Counted from the stretch's first letter, positions 1 through 7,717 are shown. The stretch: DNA of 12,487 bases from CAIKZJ01 sp964626015 (GCA_964626015.1 CAZVCC010000076.1:1-12487); one strand, 5' to 3'. Translations and numbers: made by a program. The notes: generated from the letters alone by a model not told the origin.

Positions 1-53
1 TGGGTGGTCAGTTTTCAGGCGAAAAAGTGGTCAGTTTTCAGGCGAAAAAAACA
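1..53. mobile_element. Probable terminal end of an IS21-family insertion sequence (element interior lies left of the window)
   Basis: The first bases contain two head-to-tail copies of a 23-bp unit beginning GTGGTCAGTTTTC and ending GGCGAAAAA, followed by AAACA. Multiple short terminal repeats built on GTGGTCAGTTT are typical of IS21-family ends, and these elements end in 5'-TG...CA-3'; the CA at 52-53 would be the outer edge. Directly after it the sequence reads as a conserved helicase gene. The transposase genes istA/istB are not in the window, so the family assignment rests on the terminal repeats alone. A target-site duplication cannot be checked because the other side of the element is missing. 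Confidence 0.6.
4..49. repeat. Two perfect tandem copies of a 23-bp unit
   Basis: Copy one is 4-26 and copy two is 27-49, identical over all 23 bases. They probably act as transposase-binding repeats of the IS end described for 1-53. The repeat reads through in frame with the helicase, which explains why the reading frame appears to extend upstream of the real gene-derived sequence. Confidence 0.9.
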
Positions 54-3000
54 TATTGAGACTGATCTGAATTCAATGTCACATGAAATTGATGACAACA
101 TTTATTTCCCTAAATTATATAACGATGAACAAATACAGATTGTAGAACAAGCGAAAAGGAATCGTAAGGTTTTAGTTCAAGGTCCTCCGGGAACTGGTAA
201 ATCTCACACAATTGCCAATTTAATTTGTCATTTACTAGCAAAAGGGAAAAAGGTGCTTGTAACTGCCTACACAAAAAGAGCTTTAGAAGTTCTTAAACAA
301 CAATTACCAGAATTATTTCAAGAATTAACAGTTAATCTATTAAGTTCCGATTCTGATTCGTTATTAGATTTAGATAAAAGTGTGAATTCTATCAATAATC
401 ATCTATCATCCCATTCTGATTTAAGTGATTTAGAAAACGAAATAATCGGAATAGAGAATGAGATAAATTCGAAAAGAGAACAAAAAGCTCAAGTTTATAA
501 TAAATTATTAGATGTCAAGGAAAAGGAAACGAGAAAGATAATTTTAAATCAAAAATATGAGGGAATATTAATTGAATTATCTGAAAAACTTGAATCTGAA
601 AATAATATATACGAATGGTATCAAGATTCTTATGACGATGTAAGTAATAATACACTTAATACTGATTTAAAGAATTTTTATGATCAAACACAATATTATA
701 ATAGTATTAATTGCCAGAATTATAAACTCGCTATACCTGATAAAAATAAAATTATTTCTTATAATGAATTATCAAATGGTAAAAAACATATAGATGAATT
801 CAACAATAAATATAATTTAAAGAAAAATACGTATATAGAATGTAATAATTATGATTGGCTCATTAGAAATCTAAAAAACTTGATTAATATTTTTAATGAG
901 ATGGAAAACATTTCGTTACCTTTTAAAAAAATCTTAGCTAAAGATTTTAAGTCAAATATAAATATATGGGAAAATAAAATTAATCGTTCTTCTTGTATAT
1001 TTCAAAAATATAATTTAGATAAACTGAAGGAACATAGCAGAAATGTTCATATAATTTATCCAGACAACAAATCACTTATTGAGATTAAAAATGACGCTAT
1101 AGCATTACAAGAGTTATTGAATAAAGGGAAAAGATTAAATGGTTTATTTTCTGTTTTTAATATGCCGTTTACTTCACAAGATATAAAATCCAAGAAATAT
1201 TTTACGAAAACAGTTAAAGTAAACGGAAGTGATTGTGATACATTAGAAGAATTTGAAAAGCTATTGTATGATATTGAAATCAGACAAGATTTTAAAGAAC
1301 TAATTAAAATATGGGATATTTCTTTTGTAGAGGATAGTGAATCATTATGGGAGGGAGTAGACAAATATATTAAACTTTCAAATGATTGCAAAAGCTTTAT
1401 TGAGTTAATGAATAATTGTCGTGATATTGTTAATGATCTTAATACTAAATTATCTCCTAAAATCAATCAAATTAGTAAACCTGTTGTAGAGGAATATCTC
1501 ATTTTCGCTGAATATAGTGAGAAACTCAATAAAACAAATGAAATTAAGAATCATGTTAATGATAGTATTAATTATTTAAAAGCAAAAAAACTTCACCCAA
1601 TATCCCAAGATTTAATAAATGCATTGATTTATTTCGATGTGGTTCAATACGAACAATTATATAATGATATAAAAGATCTTGAAGTCGATAAAGATAAATA
1701 TAGTTCATATTTAAATTTACGAAATAAACTTAAAGAGATAATTCCTAAGATTGTTAATGAGATAATATCGAATAAATTCAATCAAAATAATATTTATAAT
1801 ATCATTAATGCAGTATATTATAGAAATGCTTGTAACCAACTAAATGAACTAATTCAGAGCAATACCGAACAATTATTGACTTGTGAATTACAATCTATAG
1901 AAAAGGAAGAGAAAAATTTAATATCTTCAATTGCATCAAAAAAATCTTGGTATCATGTAATAAAAAGATTAGAGGACAACAGATATCTTAGAAAACACCT
2001 TCAGGCTTGGGTAATGGCTGTCAAGAAAATTGGAAAAACAGGTAAAGGAAAAAGAGCATTAAAATTTAGAAAAGTTGCACAAAACGAAATGGCATATTGC
2101 AAAGATTCTGTTCCGTGCTGGATAATGCCGTTATATAAAGTTGCTGAAACGATAAATCCACAAATTGAAATGTACGATTATGTGATTATTGACGAAGCAA
2201 GTCAATTAGGAGCTGATGCAATATTTCTTATGTACATATCAAAAAATATAATAATAGTCGGGGATGATAAGCAAACATCGCCAGAATATGTGGGTGTAGA
2301 ATCTGAAACTATGACACCTCATATAAATAGTTTTTTGGCTAATATTCCCTTTAAAGATTACTATGGAATAGACTTCAGTTTTTTTGATCATGCAAAAATG
2401 TTTCGTGACAGAATGATAGTATTACGAGAACATTATCGGTGCATGCCAGAAATAATAGAATTTTGTGATAAGCATTTTTATCGCCCAGAGGGGAAAGGAT
2501 TATACCCATTAAAACAATATTCCGAGAACAGACTAGAACCTTTACAATCAATTTTTTGTGAAAAAGGATACACAACAGGTACTACATTTAATATAACAAA
2601 TAAAGTAGAAGCTGATTTAATCTCAGATAAAATTAAAGAACTGGTAAATGATGAAAAATATAATGATAAAACTTTTGGTGTAATAGGATTACAAGGTTCA
2701 AAGCAAGCGGCTTTAATAGATAATATGCTTTTAAAGAAAATTGGCGAAAAGGAGTACCGGCAAAGAAAATTGATTTGTGGAAACTCCGCTAGTTTTCAGG
2801 GAGATGAGAGGGATGTTATCTTTTTAAGCTTGATTACTGCCACGAATCATAATCGAATAGCTCTCACTAAGCCAGAGGATGAAAGAAGGTTTAATGTAGC
2901 AGTGAGTCGTGCAAAAGAACAGATTTGGCTTTATCATTCAATTAAAATTGATGATTTATCAAATACTAATGATTTACGGTATAAATTACTTGCTCATTTC

Positions 3001-3393
3001 ACAAACACTCAGCCCAAAATTTTTCCAATAAATCAAAAAGTCGAAAGAAAAATGGGAAAAGCTCCCAAACCATTTGATAGCTGGTTTGAAGTTGATGTTT
3101 ATAATGATATTATAAATAAAGATTGCAATTATAGAGTAATACCCCAATATGAGGTTGCAAAGGGCAAATATAGGATTGATCTTGTACCAATTTTACCGAA
3201 TGGTGTAAAATTAGCAATAGAATGCGATGGAGATAAATACCACGGAATTGATCAATTACAAAATGATATAATGAGGCAAAAAGTTCTTGAACGCTGTGGG
3301 TGGCAATTTTTTAGAGTTAGAGGTTGTGAATATTATTCAAATAGACAAAAAGCACTTGCCCCTTTATGGAAATTGATGGACAAAAATTCATAA
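4..3393 (+). CDS. N-terminally truncated superfamily 1 (UPF1/DNA2-like) helicase with C-terminal restriction-endonuclease-like domain
   Basis: Numbered from the GTG at 4 (1129 residues), the protein shows a Q-motif-like YNDEQIQIVEQ (39-49), Walker A GPPGTGKS (60-67), Walker B DEAS (730-733), GDDKQTSP (753-760), LREHYRCMPE (807-816), SFQGDERDV (930-938) and RRFNVAVSRAKE (961-972), the ordered motifs of SF1 helicases. About 550 helical, Asn/Lys/Glu-rich residues separate Walker A from Walker B. The C-terminus (about 1025-1125) resembles the DUF559/MTES_1575/Vsr-like nuclease fold: E1029, D1059, E1073-x-D1075-G-D, H1080, then an R-x-x-x-L-x-x-x-G-W pattern. Expected role: ATP-driven unwinding coupled to DNA cleavage, as in defence-associated helicase-nucleases. 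The first ~16 residues are translated IS repeats and the frame is open to the left edge, so the real N-terminus is missing. A remaining start could be ATG 76, without a clear ribosome site. Function may be lost or altered. The exact subfamily is uncertain. Confidence 0.85.
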   Translation: MVSFQAKKWSVFRRKKHIETDLNSMSHEIDDNIYFPKLYNDEQIQIVEQAKRNRKVLVQGPPGTGKSHTIANLICHLLAKGKKVLVTAYTKRALEVLKQQLPELFQELTVNLLSSDSDSLLDLDKSVNSINNHLSSHSDLSDLENEIIGIENEINSKREQKAQVYNKLLDVKEKETRKIILNQKYEGILIELSEKLESENNIYEWYQDSYDDVSNNTLNTDLKNFYDQTQYYNSINCQNYKLAIPDKNKIISYNELSNGKKHIDEFNNKYNLKKNTYIECNNYDWLIRNLKNLINIFNEMENISLPFKKILAKDFKSNINIWENKINRSSCIFQKYNLDKLKEHSRNVHIIYPDNKSLIEIKNDAIALQELLNKGKRLNGLFSVFNMPFTSQDIKSKKYFTKTVKVNGSDCDTLEEFEKLLYDIEIRQDFKELIKIWDISFVEDSESLWEGVDKYIKLSNDCKSFIELMNNCRDIVNDLNTKLSPKINQISKPVVEEYLIFAEYSEKLNKTNEIKNHVNDSINYLKAKKLHPISQDLINALIYFDVVQYEQLYNDIKDLEVDKDKYSSYLNLRNKLKEIIPKIVNEIISNKFNQNNIYNIINAVYYRNACNQLNELIQSNTEQLLTCELQSIEKEEKNLISSIASKKSWYHVIKRLEDNRYLRKHLQAWVMAVKKIGKTGKGKRALKFRKVAQNEMAYCKDSVPCWIMPLYKVAETINPQIEMYDYVIIDEASQLGADAIFLMYISKNIIIVGDDKQTSPEYVGVESETMTPHINSFLANIPFKDYYGIDFSFFDHAKMFRDRMIVLREHYRCMPEIIEFCDKHFYRPEGKGLYPLKQYSENRLEPLQSIFCEKGYTTGTTFNITNKVEADLISDKIKELVNDEKYNDKTFGVIGLQGSKQAALIDNMLLKKIGEKEYRQRKLICGNSASFQGDERDVIFLSLITATNHNRIALTKPEDERRFNVAVSRAKEQIWLYHSIKIDDLSNTNDLRYKLLAHFTNTQPKIFPINQKVERKMGKAPKPFDSWFEVDVYNDIINKDCNYRVIPQYEVAKGKYRIDLVPILPNGVKLAIECDGDKYHGIDQLQNDIMRQKVLERCGWQFFRVRGCEYYSNRQKALAPLWKLMDKNS

Positions 3394-3663
3394 GATAAGT
3401 AAAGTATAAATAGCTGAATTGGAATTAGAGAATTGGAAAATAAGCTGAAGGCTTCAAATCAATATTTATTCAATTGTAACTCATTCGAATCGACATTATT
3501 ATCTATCGCTAATGTTTAAGTATATATAGAGATTTGTTATTAAGAGGTAATAAATAGGTATTAGTTATTTAATACACTATATTAATTTTCATTATGAAAT
3601 ATAAAATTCCCCCTTTGAAATATTAGAAATGTTGTAGAAGGTGTCAGAGAGAATGTCTAACAT

Positions 3664-3679
3664 TATTTATTAATAAATA
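3664..3679. promoter_or_regulatory. Perfect 16-bp AT palindrome just before the HNH gene
   Basis: TATTTATTAATAAATA is its own reverse complement and ends 9 bases before the ATG at 3689, where a ribosome site would normally be; no Shine-Dalgarno sequence is visible there. It could be an operator or simply a chance palindrome in very AT-rich DNA. The rest of the 295-bp gap after the helicase holds a 9-bp direct repeat GAATTGGAA (3416-3424 and 3430-3438) and nothing else recognisable. Confidence 0.2.
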
Positions 3680-3688
3680 TTCTCAAAT

Positions 3689-4684
3689 ATGGTCAATAAT
3701 AAGTTTTGGTTTTACAAAAACTGTATTTTTTGCGGAAATGAATTACCAAATCCACAGCTCAGATTAAAAAAAGATTGTGAGCATGTCTTCCCCAAAAATA
3801 TTTTTGGATTTTGGAAATCAAGGGATGTATGTTCTGAGTGTGTTAAATATTTTGGTAAAAAAGTTGATAAACTTCCTCTTAAAAATTCAGAGATTATTGA
3901 AGCTATGAAAATATTAGGATTATCCGATAAAAATTATATTGAGGGTCAAAAATTTGAGGGTGAAGATCTATTTAATAGATCAAAAGTACCATTTGTGGTC
4001 GATAAAAATAAACCTAGAATTAAGTATATAAATACTAGTAATTTCTTACAAATCTCGGAAGAAAAGGTGGACTCACTTGGATTCAATTGGATAAGAAATA
4101 ATGCAAATAAAGGATTAGATAACAAAATCAGAGATGAAGAAATTATTAGATTAGAAGAGAAATATAAGAAAGCGGAATTTGGCGAAACAGTAAACAGTTC
4201 AATACTAGGTATTAGCGTGAGGAAAACGCAAGCAGAAATAAAAGAAGCAGAAAACAATTCTGAAGCTTTACATAAATTAGTTGCTAAAATAGCAATTATT
4301 TTTCTAAATTATGCATTATCTGCACGAGAGATATCATTTATCAAAGAATATAATAAGATTAAAGATTTTGCTAAGGGAAAAGCTGATATTATTGAAAATA
4401 CAATATACAGAAGTAAATTATATAATGATAATAATTTTAAGAAATACCATGTTGTAAGAATTGAGATTTATGGGAGATTTATAATTCTAAATGTTATATT
4501 CTTCGGAAGAATTAGTTATAGCTTACCGTTGATTTCTTGTGAAAAGATTAACTTAAAAGTAGATTTTGAAGATGAGCCGTTAAAAGGATTGGCACTGGTT
4601 TTAGATTTTGAGGGTAAATATAAATTATTTATAGAGTATAAAAAGCAGAATGATGATCGTGTGAATTATGAAATTATTATGTAA
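3689..4684 (+). CDS. HNH endonuclease-like zinc-finger protein
   Basis: A 331-residue protein with CxxC at 12/15, CEHVFPK at 30-36 and a second CxxC at 48/51, followed by G56 and D60. CxxC, then EH(v/i)FPK, then CxxC is the layout of HNH_5-type treble-clef nucleases: four Cys bind zinc and H32 would be the catalytic His. The Asn that usually follows the second CxxC is Val52 here, so activity is not certain. The C-terminal half has a helix HKLVAKIAIIFLNYAL (195-210) and beta-rich stretches HVVRIEIYG (254-262) and FFGRISYSLPL (271-281), a pattern I associate with the partner domain of such HNH proteins. It follows the helicase-nuclease on the same strand after 295 bp and shares its low G+C, suggesting one acquired accessory region. 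No Shine-Dalgarno site is visible. The target is unknown. Confidence 0.7.
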   Translation: MVNNKFWFYKNCIFCGNELPNPQLRLKKDCEHVFPKNIFGFWKSRDVCSECVKYFGKKVDKLPLKNSEIIEAMKILGLSDKNYIEGQKFEGEDLFNRSKVPFVVDKNKPRIKYINTSNFLQISEEKVDSLGFNWIRNNANKGLDNKIRDEEIIRLEEKYKKAEFGETVNSSILGISVRKTQAEIKEAENNSEALHKLVAKIAIIFLNYALSAREISFIKEYNKIKDFAKGKADIIENTIYRSKLYNDNNFKKYHVVRIEIYGRFIILNVIFFGRISYSLPLISCEKINLKVDFEDEPLKGLALVLDFEGKYKLFIEYKKQNDDRVNYEIIM

Positions 4685-5008
4685 ACTTTCTATAATTGAG
4701 AATGAAATAATTTTTAATTGCTTCAAAAGAAAAAATTCAATAAATGAACATTTAATCCTGGTATATAGTCAGTAAACTAAAATTCTAATAACTGCACTAA
4801 ATCTTTCAGAAACAGCCTTTACTTTATGTCAAACCCTAAAAAACAAAATAGAACGATTTGCATGTTTTCCTCTTGGAAAATTTATAGACAAGTAAAAAAA
4901 TTTTAATAGTCAAGCGGAAAATTTGTGAAAAACTTTAAATTGGATGTTTGATTTTAAATTTATTTCTCGTAATTTGAGAAAAAATAATATTATAAGAAGG
5001 CAAAAAAA
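4685..5008. other. AT-rich intergenic region without a gene
   Basis: No convincing reading frame, RNA gene or strong hairpin is seen in these 324 bases. A small inverted repeat TTTCTC / GAGAAA lies near 4973-4981, and a purine ribosome site AAGAAGG (4994-5000) precedes the next gene. A very loose Bacteroidota-type promoter match was considered and rejected (see rejected list). Confidence 0.6.
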
Positions 5009-6469
5009 ATGAACAAATTCCCACTCTTTTTCGATATAAATGAAATTAAAAAATATAGTAAAAATCTAAAGTATTTAGAGGATAAAGCTGCTTTTTTCAA
5101 TTATCATTTTTCCGTGATTGAAGAAATATTTAATCATGAATCGGATGATGATTTTAAGAAATACATAGAAAAATATAATCTTGTTGAAAGAATGCCATTA
5201 AATCAAGTCTTAGTTGGTTTAAATACACCAAAAATTACATGCTCTTTGTGGATTTTCAATAGGCTGAAGTACAAAAGTATATCGTATCGTGATTTACATT
5301 TGGAATTAGCTAATCTTCATAATAATTTGAGATTTATGTCTCGTCAAATCCTGCTTCTGAACTATGCCTTTGATGCAAAAAACAACTTTTCATTAAATAT
5401 TCATAATCTTGATGATACTATTGATGCTCTCGTTGATGATGATAAGATTTATGCCTGGTTATCTGAATTATTGCAAAAAATTGAACAAATGTTGATACAT
5501 TTTTCTCCATCTCATTTCAGATTATTGAAAAAGAACTTCAAATATGATAGGATGTACCACAATAATAGAACGATTTATACAGTTAAGACTGAAGGATTTT
5601 CTTTTAGAAAATCAGATATAAGATTATACTTAAAAAATGAACTTATATATTTTTTAAAATTAAGATTAAATAGGTGTAGACTTAATCTTGCGTTAAAGAA
5701 TGCACGGAAAAAATATCCGGATAATTTTGACGACGATAATGATAAGTATCCTGTTTTAGATTATGATTATTATAGTATACAGACCTATTCAAATGAAATA
5801 TTTAAGACTATCGAAGAAAAAGCTATTTACTTTCTTTTCCTTATCAATTCGTATGAAAAATCTAATATAAGAGGAGAAGAAATGCCTGAAGATGCTTCTT
5901 TATGTATTTATAATCTTAGGAAAGAGCTTGAAAATTATAAAGATTTAATTAACATAAATTATTTGAAAAACAGTGTTCGATCCGTTCCAACTCTTGAAGA
6001 CCAACTTAGAATTATTGATAATTTAAAAATATCAACAGGGAAAAATCGTAAAAGATTTTCCTTAAAACCAAAGAATCCAATTATACCAAAATCAAAAGAA
6101 GATCCAATTCTTATAAGGCATTATTATGATATTGCTAAAAAATATGAGGATGTCCCAAAACTAAAGCATTTGGAAACCAGTGATTTCAGCAAATCATTCT
6201 GGAGCAAGAAGCTTAATGATATATTTTTTCTAACAAAAATTTATACATTAATTGAGTTAAAATTAGAAGATGGCAAAATTAATGACAAAACCCGTCAATT
6301 ATTATTAAAGCTAAGAAATGATATAAATTCCAGAATTCCAAAAGCTCAGGAAAAAGAACGCAAAAAAACGTCATATAAATCTTCAAAGCAAAATTCCGTA
6401 TCCGATGAATATGAAGATGAAAGTGCATACGACAGAAGCCAGTATTATGATAAGTCTCCGGATGAATAA
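5009..6469 (+). CDS. Hypothetical protein, 486 residues, no family recognised
   Basis: The ATG at 5009 is supported by AAGAAGG 8 bases upstream, a better ribosome site than most genes here. I do not recognise the family. The protein is predominantly helical, with many Leu/Ile/Lys/Asn residues, no signal peptide and no clear membrane segment. An acidic patch rich in Asp and Tyr lies at about 240-256. The last ~25 residues form a low-complexity Ser/Asp/Glu/Tyr tail after a Lys-rich stretch, probably disordered. No catalytic motif stands out. It shares strand and low G+C with the helicase and HNH genes upstream (324-bp gap), so it may be a third component of the same accessory cassette; that is inference from position only. 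Its 3' end overlaps a possible minus-strand small membrane-protein frame at 6383-6649. Confidence 0.7.
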   Translation: MNKFPLFFDINEIKKYSKNLKYLEDKAAFFNYHFSVIEEIFNHESDDDFKKYIEKYNLVERMPLNQVLVGLNTPKITCSLWIFNRLKYKSISYRDLHLELANLHNNLRFMSRQILLLNYAFDAKNNFSLNIHNLDDTIDALVDDDKIYAWLSELLQKIEQMLIHFSPSHFRLLKKNFKYDRMYHNNRTIYTVKTEGFSFRKSDIRLYLKNELIYFLKLRLNRCRLNLALKNARKKYPDNFDDDNDKYPVLDYDYYSIQTYSNEIFKTIEEKAIYFLFLINSYEKSNIRGEEMPEDASLCIYNLRKELENYKDLININYLKNSVRSVPTLEDQLRIIDNLKISTGKNRKRFSLKPKNPIIPKSKEDPILIRHYYDIAKKYEDVPKLKHLETSDFSKSFWSKKLNDIFFLTKIYTLIELKLEDGKINDKTRQLLLKLRNDINSRIPKAQEKERKKTSYKSSKQNSVSDEYEDESAYDRSQYYDKSPDE

Positions 6470-6649
6470 TTGAAACTTTTTGGAAAATTCCTTTTCTTCT
6501 AAACTCTTGTTTTTATAGTTATCTAATCTAAAATTCCTCCCGAAATATTTCTGTAATATTGAAACCATTGCGTAGGTTAAAAGACCTATGCAAAACAATA
6601 AATATAAAATATCGCAGAACAACAAATCCGGAAGGAGCAAAATCCGCAA
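6383..6649 (-). CDS. Possible small membrane protein, convergent with and overlapping the 486-residue gene (doubtful)
   Basis: An 88-codon frame opened by TTG. It would encode two hydrophobic segments, one reading LYLLFCIGLLTYAMV and one reading LIIILASVVCTFIFIFIG, joined by a charged loop with KSLEEKEFSKKF. This TM-loop-TM layout is plausible for a real small protein, and two thirds of the frame lies outside the neighbouring gene. Against it: no ribosome site, a TTG start, a perfect-looking hairpin (6568-6593) inside the frame, and the second hydrophobic segment lies antisense to an acidic tail, where hydrophobic shadow translations arise easily. The only internal ATG gives a shorter product lacking most of the first segment. 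Confidence 0.2.
   Translation of the reverse strand: MRILLLPDLLFCDILYLLFCIGLLTYAMVSILQKYFGRNFRLDNYKNKSLEEKEFSKKFQLFIRRLIIILASVVCTFIFIFIGYGILL
6568..6593. repeat. 10-bp stem hairpin
   Basis: TTGCGTAGGT and ACCTATGCAA pair over 10 positions with a single G-U wobble around a 6-base loop TAAAAG. There is no T-run on either strand after it, so it is not a standard Rho-independent terminator. It lies just past the 3' end of the 486-residue gene and could still mark a transcript end. Confidence 0.5.
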
Positions 6650-6715
6650 ATCCGGAATCGCTTATAACTTCATTTTTCGTAATTGCTATAGAAATATGAT
6701 AGTTGGCTTATCCGC

Positions 6716-6775
6716 CAGCCTTGTTCAGCCTTGTTTTAGCCTTATTCAGCCTTGTTTTAGCCTTAATTCAGCCTT
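6716..6775. repeat. Short tandem array of AGCCTT motifs at 10-11 bp spacing
   Basis: AGCCTT starts at 6717, 6727, 6738, 6748, 6759 and 6770, spacings of 10, 11, 10, 11 and 11. The larger unit is CAGCCTTGTTTTAGCCTTA plus TT or ATT, about 21-22 bp, present twice in full. The spacing equals one turn of B-DNA, so the motif would sit on the same face of the helix throughout. Confidence 0.85.
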
Positions 6776-6896
6776 AAACCAGCGTGATGTAAGCTTCATC
6801 TCAGGGTCTTCTCGGCATATTGAAAATTTCAAGAATAAAGTTCGATTCTTTAAACGGCTTATGATCATAGCTAAATTCTTTGCAAAACGAAATAGG

Positions 6897-6934
6897 GGAG
6901 GTGAAATCCCGCGATTTACAGGGAAAAGTCCTCC
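6897..6934 (+). promoter_or_regulatory. GC-rich nested hairpin in the leader of the first DUF6266-like gene
   Basis: GGAGG (6897-6901) pairs with CCTCC (6930-6934). Inside, TCCC (6907-6910) can pair with GGGA (6921-6924) across a symmetric 5x5 internal loop, or AAATC (6904-6908) can pair with GATTT (6913-6917) around CCGC. The two inner stems exclude each other. It stands out as GC-rich in AT-rich surroundings, 96 bases before the ATG at 7031. It matches no riboswitch I recognise; a regulatory role is inference. Confidence 0.3.
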
Positions 6935-7030
6935 GCGTGGCTAACATATTTCGGAAAAAATCTTTAATTAATCACTATTGAATACAATGAAAAACAATAA
7001 ATGTATAATTAAGAAAGGAATTAAAATAAA

Positions 7031-7717
7031 ATGGCTAGAGTAAGAGAGCAGCATGTAGGTGTTATACAGGGAAAACTCGGTCCACAAGTGTTTAAACTTT
7101 ATAGAGGTAATCACATTGTGGGAAGGACTCCCCGTCCAACAACTAACGATCCAAAAGAAATATCATTAAATAGCAGAATGAGATTTGGTCTTACTGCAAA
7201 GTTTACCGAATCTGTTTATCAAATTCCTGGAATCAAAGAGACCTGGGATCTTACAACTCCAAATTCAATGTCAGCTTTTAACGGCATTTTCAAAAGCAAT
7301 TACGAGTTTGTCACGACTACCGACGTTCTCGAATCTGCTTTGCTTGTGCCTCAGATTGGCGGATTTGGGGTTACGACAACCGATGTAACAATTGATGGCG
7401 AGACTGTAAGCGTGGCAATAGATCCAATCGGTGTGATTTCAAAGATAGACACGAATATTGAAAAATTTATAAGACTTGGATTTGTGATAAAATGTACTGA
7501 CCCGAATGTAGAGAATTATGCGAATATTATGTTTATTTCAGGATTTTCAAGTAACGTGGTTCTGAATCTTTCAAATCCGCTGAGTTTTACAGCAATAATT
7601 TATGACAGCGACAGGGATATTTATGCAAAGTATGATACACATTTAACTTACCTTGCATTTTTAACTTTGGACGCTGACGACAATCCCATTCATTTTTCTA
7701 AAGGCTTTACTGCATAA
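7031..7717 (+). CDS. DUF6266-like protein of unknown function (paralogue 1)
   Basis: A 228-residue protein starting MARVREQHVGVIQGKLGPQV. The N-terminus (G-x-I-x-G-K-x-G, then Y-x-G-x-x-I-V-G-x-T-P-R-P and an N/SR helix around 48-58) matches what I know of DUF6266 proteins of Bacteroidota, which begin MAR/MAK with a Gly-rich strand and an Arg-Pro motif. The rest is beta-rich with alternating polar and hydrophobic residues. No signal peptide or membrane segment is seen, and no enzyme motif. The start is supported by AAAGGA (7014-7019), 11 bases ahead. It is paired with a paralogue 256 bp downstream (7974), with which it shares MAR, the Gly motif, Y-x-G-x-x-IV, R-P-x-P, DP, SR, IP, K-x-x-W, AFN and D-x-x-ES in the same order. 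Family function is unknown; I do not assign one. Confidence 0.65.
   Translation: MARVREQHVGVIQGKLGPQVFKLYRGNHIVGRTPRPTTNDPKEISLNSRMRFGLTAKFTESVYQIPGIKETWDLTTPNSMSAFNGIFKSNYEFVTTTDVLESALLVPQIGGFGVTTTDVTIDGETVSVAIDPIGVISKIDTNIEKFIRLGFVIKCTDPNVENYANIMFISGFSSNVVLNLSNPLSFTAIIYDSDRDIYAKYDTHLTYLAFLTLDADDNPIHFSKGFTA

Larger units (their letters stand above)
6470..7030. other. 561-bp region rich in repeats and palindromes, no firm gene
   Basis: This gap between the AT-rich cassette and the first DUF6266-like gene contains a hairpin (6568-6593), a duplicated AAATCCGGA (6624-6632, 6648-6656), the AGCCTT array (6716-6775), a near-palindrome GCTTATGATCATAGC (6857-6871) and a GC-rich nested hairpin (6897-6934). 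A plus-strand frame at 6588-6944 is mostly translated repeat and is not accepted as a gene. Confidence 0.6.

Noticed and set aside
3946..4257. Minus-strand 103-codon hydrophobic frame inside the HNH gene
   Set aside because: Fully antisense to a conserved-looking gene; its hydrophobicity is what Lys/Glu-rich codons give on the opposite strand.
4922..4950. TTTG...GATGTTTG as a Bacteroidota-type promoter for the 486-residue gene
   Set aside because: One mismatch in the -7 element and a 17-bp gap instead of about 19; too weak in AT-rich sequence.
6588..6944. 118-codon plus-strand frame
   Set aside because: Much of it translates the AGCCTT array and hairpins; no ribosome site or recognisable fold.
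7004..7009. TATAAT as a -10 box for the first DUF6266-like gene
   Set aside because: The implied start of transcription (~7016) falls inside the ribosome site, and the nearest TTGAAT is 20 bp away; best seen as chance in AT-rich DNA.
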